64,000 bases of DNA, from contig OX419341.1 of the NCBI GenBank assembly GCA_948470475.1, positions 15,077,305 to 15,141,304 on the forward strand, read 5' to 3'. A model generated the notes under the pieces. It saw nothing but the letters and a program-made list of their open reading frames with translations. It did not search any database and was not told where the DNA came from. Shown here one piece after another: positions 44,420-55,924 of this stretch. Source of the DNA: Galaxea fascicularis (taxonomy: Eukaryota; Cnidaria; Anthozoa; Scleractinia; Euphylliidae). Positions within the stretch are counted from its first letter, which is position 1, and every line of letters begins with the position of its first letter. The translations under genes and the position numbers were made by a program.

Positions 44420-45664
44420 GCGAACGGGTTGCTCATAATCAATTTAATTGCTACCGTTAACCACCAAGGAACGGCTATCAAAGAACCAAAGTGGCAATAA
44501 GAAATGGCACTCAACCGAAACATCGATAATTAAATCTACTGACGCAATACTTAGCGGCTTTCATGAAAGCAAACTGACAGCAATCGGGTGTTATTGGACA
44601 CGAGCAAAGCATTTGAAAGCGTCAGTCACGCAATTCTGTTACTTAAGTTGAAGGATGTTGGCGCCTCTAACACCTGTCTTCAATGGTTTCGCAGTTACCT
44701 CAGTGATCGACAGCAGGTTGCAAAGATAAACTCTATGTTGTCTGAACCCCTGCTATTATGTAGTGGTGTCTCACAAGGTAGCATCCTGGGCCCACTCTTT
44801 TTTAGCAACTATGTAAACGACCTTCCCAGTGTTCCACAGCAATGCGTTTCGCATAGCTACGTAGATGATACAAAGCTTCAAATCTCCTTCAAGCTTCACA
44901 ACAAAGACATTGCCGTGGCGGAAATAAATGAAGATTTGCGTGAAGTATGCAACTGGTGCTTCAGAAACTATTTACTGCTAAATCCCGACAAATCCAAACT
45001 TATGGTATTTGGTACCAGAAAAATGCTACCCAAGCTTCAAGATATCACCTTATCTTTATCGGGGAAGGAATTATTACCGAGTAAAACTGCAAAGGGCCTG
45101 GGAGTGTTATTGGACCGTCAGTTATCGTACAACAACCACATTATCAAAACTGTTTCGTCATGCATGTCTTCTCTCGGGCAGATTAATCGCGTCAAACATG
45201 CATTTGACAGAAGGACCCTTTTTTTTAGTTATGTGAACACCTTAGTGTTTAGTAAATTGTTTTATTGTTCAAACATGTGGGCCAACTGCTCGAACTTTGC
45301 GTGTAGAACAGTAAGTGGAATTCGCAAATATGATCATGTTACGTCTGAACTAAAACGCCTTAGATAGCTTCCAGTATCCAGTCAGCTTTACTATCGAAAG
45401 GCTATCTTGGCTTTTAAATGTATGTATGGTCGCACCCCTGAACACTTAAGCTCTTTTTTCACCAAACGTTCTGATGTAAATAGTTACACAACCAGGAGTT
45501 CGCAATTGTTAAATGTCCCTCTTTTTAAAACTGCTTCTGGACGGAGAACGTTTTATTACCGAACTGTCAGCATCTGGAATTCCCTGGAATCCATTTTAAA
45601 ACTTTCTAGTAACGAATCAATCTTTAAGAAACGTTTAAAGAGCAAACTTTTAAGGGATTTTTAG
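44420..45664 (+). pseudogene. LINE 2 reverse transcriptase C-terminal two thirds
   Basis: Contains LLDTSKAFESVSHAILLLKL, GVSQGSILGPLFF, the catalytic box SYVDDTKLQ, NWCFRNYLLLNPDKSKLMVF and the thumb/C-terminal LPVSSQLYYRKAILAFKCMY and RRTFYYRTVSIWNSL. One TAG at about 45365 and stops before 44590 break the frame. The catalytic Asp pair is kept. Confidence 0.85.
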
Positions 45665-45814
45665 GATGTGATTGACATAGTGATGTGTTTGTCTATTTTA
45701 AATATTTAGATAGTCAAGTAATTGTAAATTATTACTTTATAATTATTGTTCCTGAAAAGCCCCACTGGGGAGGTTTAATAAAGTATGTATGTAACATTTT
45801 TCCACTATTGGTCC

Positions 45815-46660
45815 TAAACTTGCTGATGAAATTCCATTGTTAAACAATCAAAACAACAATCATCTCAAATATCTTTCTACCACTGACAAAAGGTTTCAGT
45901 TCAGTGAAATTAACAGCAATCAAGTTCTTTCTCTCTTGAATACGCTTAGCAAATCGAAAGCAACGCCAGGCTTATTCGAGAACGCGCTGATCTGATCTGC
46001 ATTCCTATTTGCAAGATCTTGAATTGTTCGTCAATTTCAGGCATTCTCCCAGACGACTAGAAATGTGTCAAAGTTTCCTTTATTCAAACAGGGAAAGGTA
46101 AATGATGTTAACAATTATCGTCCAATTTCGGTTATCTCGGTTGTGACCAAAGTATTTGAACGAATAACCTATTCCGGATCAGCTATACGCGTATCTTTTA
46201 GAGAACAACTTGATTTCCCAAAAGTCAATCAGGCTTTCGTTCCATGCACTCTACAGTCGCATCCTTAGGTGAGGCTTCCGACAATTGGGCTCTTAACTTT
46301 GACCGTCGTAACGTTAATGCTGTAGCGTTTTTGGATCTAAAGAAACTCTCGATACGGTTGATCACAACATCTTATTGTCTAAACTTCGCGCCTATGGAAT
46401 TCAGGGAAACGCTCACAGTTGGCTTGAGTCATATATAATTGAGCCCAAAAATGCTTGGTTAATGGCTCTCTTTCTAAAATTTGTACTCTTCAAGTGGGTA
46501 TTCCGCAGGGAACTATACTAGGTCCTCTTTTGTTCTTATTATACATAAATGACCTACCTAATTGTCTATCTCATTCCCAACCCAGAATGTATGCAGACCG
46601 TATACGCATCTTACTTGTGCGGGTGTTGATATGAATGCTATTCAAGATTTCCTTAACATT
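45815..46660 (+). pseudogene. LINE 3 reverse transcriptase, degenerate
   Basis: Pieces GKVNDVNNYRPISVISVVTK, a VAFLDLKK/FDTVDH-like patch and GIPQGTILGPLLFLLYINDL show a CR1/L2-type RT. The catalytic box reads MYADR where YADD is expected, so the second Asp is lost. Several frameshifts are present. Confidence 0.75.
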
Positions 46661-47105
46661 GATCAGGAGTCAGCAAAGCGTGTAAACGGATACACTATCT
46701 TAGGGTCTGTAGAACAGGCCATCTCCGCAGGGACATTGGTCTAACAGCTTACATTACTAAGATTAGAACTGTGTTAGAAAATGCCTCGCCTGTCTGGGGA
46801 GGGCTGCCTATCTACCTCGAAGAAGATCTACAGAGAGTTCAGAATAGAATGCCTAAATGTCATAGGACTCTATAGGGATACTGTTGAGTCACTTGTAACC
46901 AGGCGTCAGAAATTGTCGAGGAAAGAATTTAAACGTATCCTAGAATCTGAAGCGCATCGTTGCAAACGTTTTTCGGACAAGGCTGTGGATCATGGCCATA
47001 ATCTACGATCTTGTATGTAAGACGAACCCAGCGCACCTCAGATCACGGACTATCAGGCACAAACAATCGTTTATTCCTAGATGTGATAAACTTAACTTAA
47101 CTTGA
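46660..47105 (+). pseudogene. LINE 4 C-terminal fragment
   Basis: Pieces in shifting frames (ASPVWGGLPIYLEEDLQRVQ; RDTVESLVTRRQKLSRKEFK; SEAHRCKRFSDKAVDHGHNL) belong to the C-terminal region of a LINE ORF2. The junction with LINE 3 lies near 46660, so this is either the end of the same copy or a second fragment. Confidence 0.65.
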
Positions 47106-47137
47106 CATAATTTAATTGTATATATATTTCTCGTGTT

Positions 47138-48748
47138 TTGAATTTTTTTAACTGTAATTTTACCGTAATTCTTATCGCCAAAGGTAATAAAGTGGGTGGA
47201 GTCATGAGAAGGGTAATTGGAAAGTGTTTCATGAAGGTTACCAAGGAAGATGTTCTCGACGCTAGTGGATCACTACAGGTGTGCGCAGGCCTTAGGAGCG
47301 GGAGCGAGGCTGCTGTCCATGCAATGCATTCTATATTCCAAGAGGAAGAAACAGATGCCGCACTCCTGATTGATACCGCAAATGCTTTCAACGCATTAAA
47401 CAGAGCTGCTGCGCTTCACAATATAAGGGTTCTGTGTCCACCCATAACAACCTACGCAATCAATACGTACCGGCAACCGGCGAGACTATTTATAACAGGA
47501 GGAAGCGAGCTTAAATCCGCCAAAGGCACAACACAAGGGGATCCCTTAGCGATGGCGATTTACGCCATTGGCCTTCAACCCTTGATTACACGGTTGGGTA
47601 TTTCCAGTGACGCGAGACAATGCTGGTACGCCGATGACGCAAGTGGCTCCGGACCTTTGGAAGCGATAAAGCAATGGTGGGACGAACTGACTGAAGTCGG
47701 GCCTAAACTGGGATACTACCCAAATGCTAAGAAATACTGGCTTATTACCAAGCCTGAAAAGGTAGAGCGTGCTCGAGTAATTTTCGTAGGAACTGCGATT
47801 AACATCTCTACTCAGGGTCAAAGACATCTGGGGGCAGCCCTGGGTTCCAGAGAATATCTGGAAGAATATGTAGGTAGCAAAGTAGAAGACTGGGTAAGCC
47901 AGGTGGCTAAGCTGGCAGAATTTGCCACAACCACAAGCGCAGCTTTTACATTTGGCTTGCGGCACCGATGGACATATTTTCTTAGAACACTCCCAGATAT
48001 AGAAGATCTACTAGAACCTTTAGAACGCGCCATTGCCGATGTCTTAATACCGTCAATAACGAACCATCATTGCACAACGCCGAGCGAAAGGGTCCTCTTG
48101 GCACTACCAGTTAGACTGGGTGGGCTTGGAATTATAAATTCATGCCAAGATGCAGATCTACAGTACCAAGCGTCAATGAAGACCACAGCGCCATTAGTCG
48201 AGAAAATTGTTTCACAAGTCCATGAAACACCAGACGAGGCCGTTGTTAGCTCACTACAGCAGAGTGTGCGAAGAGAGAAAAACGAAGTGCTTCGAACAAG
48301 ACTGAACGACACCAAGAACTCTCCTCCTCTCAAGACACAGCGCGCTGTTGAACTTGCTTCCGAAAAAGGTGCATCTAACTGGCTGACAGTCATACCGATC
48401 GAAGAAATGGGCTTCACTCTGAGCAAGGGCGAGTTTAGAGGCGCTCTAAAGCTCAGATATGACTGGGAAATCGCCGACAAGCCATCTGTTTCCGTGTGTG
48501 GCGATGTCTTTAATGTTGATCATGCCATGGTCTGTAGGCGGGGCGGCTTCATAATACAGCGCCATAATGAGCTAAGAGATCTTGAGGTAGACATGCTTAG
48601 CATGGTTTGCAATGATGTCGAGATTGAGCCCGTCCTCCAGGAGTTCACGGGAGAGTCGCTGCCAAGCGGAGCTAACAGAGCTCCCGACGCTCGCCTAGAC
48701 ATCCATGCCAGAGGTTTTTTGGGAAGGGCAAAGGTCAGCGTTCTTTGA
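47138..48748 (+). CDS. reverse transcriptase ORF (536 codons), separate lineage from the LINEs
   Basis: The longest uninterrupted frame in the window. RT motifs: [58 protein letters not shown] and the catalytic [10 protein letters not shown] (Asp pair kept). Then come [13 protein letters not shown] and a C-terminal Cys/His-bearing region ([20 protein letters not shown]). The start is inside RT domain 1: sequence between GNK and RRVIGK is shorter than expected, so the 5' end is lost and the Met is not the real start. The element family was not identified. The reading continues in another frame to about 49136. Confidence 0.8.
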   Translation: MNFFNCNFTVILIAKGNKVGGVMRRVIGKCFMKVTKEDVLDASGSLQVCAGLRSGSEAAVHAMHSIFQEEETDAALLIDTANAFNALNRAAALHNIRVLCPPITTYAINTYRQPARLFITGGSELKSAKGTTQGDPLAMAIYAIGLQPLITRLGISSDARQCWYADDASGSGPLEAIKQWWDELTEVGPKLGYYPNAKKYWLITKPEKVERARVIFVGTAINISTQGQRHLGAALGSREYLEEYVGSKVEDWVSQVAKLAEFATTTSAAFTFGLRHRWTYFLRTLPDIEDLLEPLERAIADVLIPSITNHHCTTPSERVLLALPVRLGGLGIINSCQDADLQYQASMKTTAPLVEKIVSQVHETPDEAVVSSLQQSVRREKNEVLRTRLNDTKNSPPLKTQRAVELASEKGASNWLTVIPIEEMGFTLSKGEFRGALKLRYDWEIADKPSVSVCGDVFNVDHAMVCRRGGFIIQRHNELRDLEVDMLSMVCNDVEIEPVLQEFTGESLPSGANRAPDARLDIHARGFLGRAKVSVL

Positions 48749-49136
48749 TGTACAGTATGTTACCCCAACGCTCGTTCTTTTAGAGACCTGGACCTCAAAC
48801 AGATATACAATCAACACGAGAACGACAAGAAGAGATTGTATACGCAAAGAGTGATGGACGTGGAACAGGAAAACATTTACACCATTAGTCTTTACGACAA
48901 CAGGCGGCATGGGAGAAGAGTGCAAGAGATACCATGACAGGCTGGCAGAGCTAGTCGCAGCGATGAAAGGAGAGGACTATGCCACCACCGTCTCTTGGAT
49001 ACGTTCTAAAGTCTCCTTTGCCATCCTTAGGTCGGCTCTACTCTGTCTTAGAGGGTCAAGAACAGTTAAAAGAACAACTAGAAGTAATGTTCCAGGAGCG
49101 GACTTTGAATTAGATAGATGCCGTGCCAACATCTAG
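48725..49136 (+). pseudogene. frameshifted C-terminus of the 47.1-kb RT protein
   Basis: After a shift near 48725 the same protein family continues with [11 protein letters not shown], a stop, then [40 protein letters not shown] and [12 protein letters not shown] to the stop at 49136. A 45-bp direct duplication (gcggactttgaa-tagatagatgcc) follows at 49097-49185. Confidence 0.7.
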
Positions 49137-49368
49137 GTTTAAGAAGCGGACTTTGAACTAGATAGATGCCTTGTCAAAATCTAGGTCCTATGATTTTTAT
49201 ACATATATATATTTTTATTATATAACTATAGTTTCATGGTTTATCGAACCCTTTTTTTTATTGTGAAATTTGTGTTTTGTTAAACATTTTTGCTATTTAC
49301 AAAAGCAGTTACAGACCATGACACGGCCACCTCATTGTTCAAGGTTTTTATTGAATTATTATCATCAG

Positions 49369-49400
<32 letters not shown>
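49369..49400 (+). repeat. (ATT)n microsatellite
   Basis: Uninterrupted ATT units shortly after the RT element's 3' end. Confidence 0.93.
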
Positions 49401-49519
49401 GTTTGACCAAATCTAAGTGCTCTTCTTTTGATCGAAAGAAATTGTAAATAGTGTTTTGACCGAATAGTTTTTTTTAGCGAATTAGTTGTATATAGGATTT
49501 TAAAAAATAAATAAAGGTA

Positions 49520-49522
49520 TTA

Positions 49523-49562
<40 letters not shown>
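49520..49562 (+). repeat. (TTA)n microsatellite
   Basis: A second TTA run preceded by aaaaaataaataaagg, plausibly the poly(A)-like tail of a retroelement. Confidence 0.93.
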
Positions 49563-49563
<1 letters not shown>

Positions 49564-49599
49564 GGACTTGTTTTCTTTGTTTTACGTCAGCTGTGAGTT

Positions 49600-51380
49600 A
49601 TTACACTGGAGATGAGACGTAACGTGAGCACTTTGATTCTGCTTTTTATCCGTGGTTTGGATTATATTGCAGAATTCCATGTAACCTATGATAATTTTTA
49701 CGAGAATACACGGCGAGCGGTTGGATGGGTGCAATTCGCTTACGCTTACATGACCGACTTGTGATCATCGGTTTGAACACTGCAGAAAATTATGATCTGA
49801 CCGCTGAAACCATATTGGTTTTTCTCGTTTTGTTTTTTGTTTTGTTTTATAAGATTCTTAAATTTTGACATCAACCAAGGAATTTTTTTGTAGCCTTTTG
49901 TTTATAATGATTATTGTGAAAGACATTGACATGTTATGAGAATAAAAAACAACGTTTGGCCGGGCTGAAAATTCCAGCCCAGTTGCCTCAAACCAGGCTG
50001 AAATTCTTAGTTCTGGCCGAAACTTTAATCATGTAATTGAATTTTTTTTTTTAAACGAGGAATTGCTTCGGAGAACCGGGCCGGAGTTTTAGCCCGCACA
50101 GCCAGGCTGAAAGTCGCCATGTAGTCGGCCCTTAAATTTGTGAAGAAACCGTTTGGGTCAAATGTGGTAATTTCCAATTTCTGCTGCTGTTGTTTTGAGC
50201 TCTTCAGTTTTTATGATGCAGTTGTCTCGGCGATTTTCGAGCTGTTTTAAAGAAAATGGCATGACTGAACAGACGTAACACAAGATATGAAAGTTTCACA
50301 GATTTTTTCACAAGTTGTGAAAAATCGTGTGTAATCATTTGATTGGTTTAAAGAGATCACAAGACTATCTGTCGCCGCCGCTTGTGTTCCCGAGTTGGTC
50401 GAGAAGCGCGGTGCGTGGAAATTAACTCAGTGATAATTACGAAGCCAAAGTCTTACGTGATTCGGCGTCTAACAACGCCATTTATTGCAAGGTGACATCT
50501 TTAGCTGCCAAACCGTCAAAGACTGTAAGGCTGGACGGGTGAAAAACAGCTTAATTATAAACAGACCTGAATCAAAACTGAAAACGGTCCAAAAAAGGTT
50601 TTCACGAATCTGCTCCTCGTGGAGCTGTGAATAAGTCCCGTATCTAAAACGTCAGCACGTGACCTAGGCCTGTCACGAAATCTAAACGGTTGAGAGGCCG
50701 TTACACTATCACATGCATATAATAGCAATCTGATGACTCATGGGGAAAATCTCTGTGGTATGACATCATAGACTTCCTGTTTTACCGACAATCGTGGACA
50801 AAAGTGTTGACACATTTGAGCAAAACAAACGCTTTCTGTCAGCGTCCATCCGTTATCAAAAAACTCTTTTTTGTCGATGGTGAAACCCTACTCTCCCCCT
50901 TTCCTAAGTTGAAATACACTCCGTGGACACTGTCACTAGATTACAACATTGGAAAGGGGGCAGGGGGTCGAGCTGTGCGAAATGGAGATTGGAAAACTCA
51001 CGCATTTAACGAAAAAGATATTTTTTTCGGGGAGTGTCTCGTCTACCTTTTTCATTGATTGGAGAATCATGTCTGTTTTTCTGGATGTCATGCCACGGTG
51101 ATTATTTCCTGTTTTAGAATAGGATAGAATAGAATTGAATAATCTTTATTACGCTTTTGTCAGTGTACATTTTTTCGTTTTATAATTACAATCTAGTAAA
51201 TTTACAATTTATGATTAACTATTTATCGTAAATATAGTTTTCGTCATAGAAAGTGCGGCGTAAGGGGTTCTATTCACGAGTTGTTTGTCAAAAACCCGAA
51301 CGAGCGAGGTACGACCAACGGAGCTCTTTTGAAACAAACTGAACGAGTGAATACAACCCCGTACAAAGCACTTTCTATGT
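49600..51380. other. gap with dispersed repeat, no gene
   Basis: 50730-50792 and 51060-51118 match 11765-11905 in reverse. The 265 bp between them, including an 84-codon frame, is absent from the other copy. Around 49950-50130 there are several ccagccc/gggctg and gccgg inverted words. 51240-51380 contains ttctattcacgagt and related gtgaataca text that can fold back. No protein domain was recognised. Confidence 0.45.
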
Positions 51381-51773
51381 CGTGAGCTGTTTATTACACA
51401 TAACACGAGAATTTTCATTGGAATAGTTTTCTGAATGCAAATTAGAAACAAAACCTCACTAACAATAGAATCAAATGCAAATTTAATAGCAAGGGAAAAT
51501 CTCGCAGTACATGTACATCAATGAAATAAAGTGCTGACCGAAAAAATACACTTACAAAAGTTTTTTTTTAATTTAAGTACGATATCAATAAATAGGATAA
51601 AGTCTCATTTAGTCACTGTCTGATTCAATAACAAAGTGACGTGCTTTTTTGGACCTTGGAGAATGCAAGGACAAAGTGGGACTTTCGGCCAAGGCATTTA
51701 CAGAAATGTTAAACGTTCCTCCCTGAATTGAAGTGCCTTGGAAAAGAGTTAAAGGCTGCTGTGTTGTGGACTC

Positions 51774-52091
51774 TTATACTGTTTTGGTTGCATTCAGAGT
51801 CAAAGCACTGGAAATACCTACTTGGTATCCTGATGGCCCCGGCACTCCGGGGTATCCACTCAGAATGTTGGAAATGTTTTTTTGTTGTCGCTCCGACAGA
51901 GTGCTGTAGTTGTTCAGACTTTGTACGTTCTTGTGGCCAGAGATTTGCATAACGTGTGTTGGCGGTACTCCTTGGTCATCCAGTTTCTGGATCATCCTTT
52001 TCCTTCCACTATGATTGGTGAGATTTTTAGCATATAACCCAGGTTTTTCTGCTATTGTTTTCATAACTGACCTTGAGTTTCTTAAAGCCAT
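51774..52091 (-). pseudogene. tyrosine recombinase catalytic C-terminus
   Basis: Contains NLTNHSGRKRMIQKLDDQGV (HxxR box), HVMQISGHKNVQSLNNYS (second His and nucleophile Tyr) and SERQQKNISNIL. These match the C-terminal catalytic motifs of Crypton/DUF3504 recombinases. The upstream region that should hold the first catalytic Arg is absent. Confidence 0.75.
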
Positions 52092-52097
52092 GGGAGC

Positions 52098-52373
52098 TGA
52101 CCTAAACCAACTTCTTCGGCTGTTAGCATACGCGCAGAGTTTGGTTTATTTCTTTTCCCTTCTTTCTTTAGTTCCTTTTGCTTTGCGACTAACACCTCTT
52201 TAGTCTTTCGGAACTCCTTTCCTTCCATAATGGTTGAGGGATAGTCTTTTTTTTTAAATAACGATTAAAGCTTGAAACAAAAGACTTGAGCGATGTGGGT
52301 TCGTTTTGTTCTCCGTCTTTCTTTAGAACTTGAAGTAGAAAATTGGCGATTAACACGACGAGATCTTTTGCAT

Positions 52374-52413
<40 letters not shown>

Positions 52414-52623
52414 CAATTTTTTAAGGTAGGAGACATCTCTCTGTGTTTTACTTAATGTGTTCTTGTTTTCTTGATGCTCTACAAACTTGTCTAGGGAGCA
52501 GCCAACCGACACAAATCTAGAGGTTTCCTCCGCCCTCGCCATTTTCGCAGGAAAAATTTGGAGGAGGCGCCGCTGAAATGCCGCCAAATCTGGCAAGCTA
52601 TGTAAACGACGCTCGATTCTCAT
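52098..52623 (-). pseudogene. tyrosine recombinase N-terminal domain
   Basis: The main frame (52189-52623) carries TLSKTQRDVSYLKKLL, DAKDLVVLIANFLLQVLKKD and SLKSFVSSFNRYLKKK, the helical N-terminal (SAM-like/DUF3504) part. After a frameshift near 52200 the family linker is readable in another frame (FRKTKEVLVAKQKELKKEGK, NKPNSARMLTAEE) down to about 52098. Confidence 0.75.
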
Positions 52624-52945
52624 TAGCTCGAGAGGGCCTTTACGTTATCGTTGACAGGTTTTACTTCAACACGTTGTAGAGCTGTACGCCTTTCTGATTG
52701 GCTGTATAGGCTTTTTTTCACATGTGAAAATCAAGCGTATGGATTTCTACAAATGAGCTTTATGTGAAGTAAAATTCTCGTGTTATGTGTAATAAAGATA
52801 ATGCGCAAGCTAGGAAGCTAAATGAACTTGTTTGTTTTCTTGTTAGATCCCCGATCAGTTTAGGTTCTAGGTAGCAGGGAAAATAAAATAAGAGAAAAAT
52901 AAATAGCGGGAGAATGAAATGGGCAAAGAAGGCCCTCTTTTATTT

Positions 52946-52982
52946 ATGTAAATAAGTTCTACCGGGTAGAACTTATTTACAT
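52946..52982. repeat. perfect 37-bp palindrome
   Basis: Two 18-bp arms (atgtaaataagttctacc and its exact complement) around a single central G. It lies 150 bp beyond the recombinase element. It could be a young hairpin MITE end or a protein-binding palindrome. Confidence 0.93.
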
Positions 52983-52989
52983 CAAGTAT

Positions 52990-54690
52990 GTTGTTTCATC
53001 AGTAATACGAAAGTTTATTTTATTTGTTGTTCAGAGAGTAGATAACGTTTAATTTTCTTAGGAAAGGTAAACACACTTGAGTTTTTTTAAATGAGTTTGG
53101 AATCCTTTCCAAATGTCCTCAGCCATAACAAAAGATTGATTGTTTGCCTAAGTTAGTTCGTACGCTCGGCTTATAAAGATAAAGATTAACTGTATATCTC
53201 GTGTAGTGGTGATGTATATTACTAAAATATTGAAACATGTTGTCGAATGGTTTTGTTTATGCGGTATCAGATCAGCTTTGCAAAACTGGTCCGGACCGCA
53301 GACTCCTAAACTACTGAAATTTGGCTTCGCTTGGCCAATTTGCTGAGCTCAACCCCGCCCCCACCAACCCCCTCCCCCCTGTTCACACTTTCAGAGCATT
53401 CGACACTCCATCTAGTGCAACTAATAACCAGCATTAGGAATATGAAGATGACTCAGTTGAAAGCCTTGGAGGCGCAGAAGCAGAGGACTTGTTTATCTAG
53501 TCCGTCATAACGAGGTCTGGAGGACAAGTCAGTCAAGTCAAGTCCTAGGCAAGGTTTGACGTTTGAACGCGACAAAAATGTTAGTCGCCTTATGCTACCC
53601 AATTATTTATTCTATTAAATGTAACTGAAAACTAACATACAGATCCCAAAAAAGCAAAAATTGTTTGTTTCATCGTCAACAAGGACCTTTGTTTTGTTTT
53701 TCATGTAAGTTAACCTTGACGGAAAAAGAATAACCGTTAGCCGTGAAACAGCAAATTTGTGAACCTACTTTTCACAAAAGAGATAAGCGCTGTCTGGAAA
53801 CGGATTCACAGAGAACTATAACGCATTGTCCCGCCTTCAGTGTCAGCAATAGCTCTTGGTTTTAAATTACCAAAATCACTATAGTTATAGTTTTTGCATT
53901 AATTGGTTCAGTCGTATTTGTTCAGGAAGCCTTCAGAGGCGTAAAGACCGACAAGCAATTTGTGTGCCCAAGTATTCAAGAATTTTACGAATTGAAAAAT
54001 CATGTTTATCTGTCTACTTCTGGAGGAGAAAACTTCGTGGACACAAAGCTACGTTTAATTTTTTTTAACAAAGCGCAGTACATTGAATAAAAAAGAACCG
54101 TTACGCACTTCCATTGTTCACCAATACGTATCCCTCTGTTAAGTCCTAACGGAATTAGCTTTCAATCATTCACTCATGACATAACCTTTTCAAAGGAACA
54201 TCTTACCAACATTTTTGTTTCTTGAATATATTCATAGGCACGTATAATTTTTGATGTCTTTCTAGGAATTTGATTTACTATGCAAACACACGCAATACAA
54301 GCAGTAGGCAGAGGATTAACGTCCCTTCGAATGCACTCCCATAGCTGATTCAAAGGTGACAGACAACAAAGAAATTTTGCTTCTAAAAATATTTGAAGGT
54401 AATAACTGGTTATCTGTTCATAAGATTATAAGTGGTCATAAGAAAACTACAGTTGGGTCGCGAATGCAAATTACCTGAGATAAGTGGAAATACAAAACCA
54501 ATGACAGAGCGTCCTTTTATTATTTTGCGGCTGTTGGGCACTCCAATTTTAAATCTCACAACTCGAAATCCTCCGGTAAAAATGTGTTCATGTTTTGTAA
54601 ATAACAAAATAAGTACCGAAAGTGCTTTGCACAGTATTTGTTCATCTGTTACTTTAGACCAGAAACGGTTGTCTATCCTTCGTTGCGTCA
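52990..54690. other. gap without supported gene
   Basis: No domain recognised. 53265-53300 (cagatcagctttgcaaaact) matches 11233-11270 in reverse. A run of C-rich text at 53350-53385 is unremarkable. Confidence 0.45.
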
Positions 54691-54692
54691 TA

Positions 54693-54910
54693 AGGCCATT
54701 TCATGGAAGGAGAATGGCGGATCGTAATGCTAGGATCATCCTAGCACTACGATCATCCGAGCGCGATATGTTTCCAGCTTTCAGTTTACACGCGAAGGGT
54801 TGCATTTGGCCCCAGCCCTAAGATCATCCTACTGCTAGGATAATCCTATCTGAGAGCTAGGATGATATGATCCTAGCGCTAGGATCATTCTACCTCCATC
54901 TAAACGGCCT
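54693..54910. mobile_element. 218-bp MITE with CTAGGAT palindrome repeats
   Basis: The ends aggccatttcatggaaggag and, in reverse, aggccgtttagatggaggta are similar inverted repeats. Inside, variants of gctaggatcatcctagc recur about six times in both orientations, each a small palindrome. Confidence 0.75.
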
Positions 54911-54947
54911 CTAAAACTGCCGTTGCATTGCGAGCCGCCATTGCTTA

Positions 54948-55348
54948 GGGCCGGAGCTTAAGAAACGAGGACGGCAACGGCAACTGAACGAAAACGCCAC
55001 AAAACAATAGGTTTAATGAGCAAATACAATAGCCCTGCAAGAGCGTTTTTAAACTTAAAAATTTTAAATTTAAAAATTTCTTTCCCGTCCTCTGCAAAAC
55101 AACGACGTGAACGATGACCAAATTTCATTTTTTCTGGCTGAGGGAACGTGAACACATGACGGCAAATTTGTTTTTCTTTCTCCTTACTTCCTTACTTTGC
55201 CGTTCACTGCAATTTAGTCCCTCGATAGTTCTCCAGCATTGTCCAAGCAAAGCAAATTGGAATAATCGCGAAATAGTTACAAAAACGAAAACTTATATTT
55301 TGAAATGACGTTTTCATCGCCGTAGCTGTCGTCGTTGCTTAAGCTCCC
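54948..55348. mobile_element. 'gggagcttaagcaacgacg' MITE, copy 3
   Basis: About 400 bp, same orientation as copy 1 and more diverged: the left end reads gggccggagcttaag and the right cgtcgttgcttaagctccc. Internal landmarks (aacgccacaaaacaatagg, tcctctgcaaaacaac) are shared with the other copies. Confidence 0.8.
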
Positions 55349-55924
55349 TGTTATCACTTCAGTAGCCTGATTCATGGACTTGAGAAAAAATCCCGGGCTT
55401 ACCTGCGAGCGGCAGACTACTTAACGTAGCAGAACGAATCGATCCAATATGCAGACAACGCATGTTTACAGGGTTGATTACTCTGGGATTAAATAATTTG
55501 CAAGCGAAAGTAAATTGTTTCCCCCAGGCCTAGGGACAATGTCGGGTGACTATGCGTCACACTTAACGACTGTCGACAAGTTGAAATATGTCTGTGAATA
55601 GTAAAAGATTCATCATTGGTTACTTTACATAGCACTCTCTTCTCTCAAAAGAAGGGATTCAGTTATCGCTTTTCGAAAGGAAATTAAAGGACTGGTACTT
55701 GCACCCTAGTGTTTTGCTGTCCATCTTTCCTCTATCGTCCTGTCGTGTAGCACATTAGTCAAAAACGGTTAACCATTATTATTCATTGAACTCGCTATCT
55801 CTTTTCTGATTGGCCGAAAGCGTACAGTGAATTTTCGAAATCAACGCTTGTGACGTGATCTACCTACAGATTATGCAATAACCATGTCAAGGACACTCAA
55901 GATCGTGCATGATCGTGTGGCTTG

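Larger units (their letters stand above)
42410..45800 (+). mobile_element. LINE 2 (CR1/L2-like), nearly full ORF2
   Basis: Endonuclease pieces start at about 42495 (HLSVRSLKSRHHYVLVKETI, FDIFTISESWLDGS) and include the catalytic-region YILGDLNCNLL. A linker follows (DAFSDADDKLNAFDLLFNDI). The RT runs from about 43700 (GIIASMPSNKASGIDNIPIR) to the C-terminal region ending at 45664. The 3' UTR ends at an AATAAAG plus (TATG)n tail near 45780-45800. Insertions interrupt it at 43899-44099 and about 44214-44375, and stops are scattered through it. Confidence 0.85.
51390..52796 (-). mobile_element. Crypton-type tyrosine recombinase element bounded by 26-bp inverted repeats
   Basis: A perfect 26-bp sequence starting tttattacacataacacgag lies at 51390-51415 and, in reverse, at 52771-52796. 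Between them are minus-strand pieces of a tyrosine recombinase with its N-terminal DUF3504-like domain. The recombinase has an internal deletion and frameshifts, so the copy is dead. Animal Cryptons are usually described without terminal inverted repeats, which makes this arrangement unusual. Confidence 0.75.
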
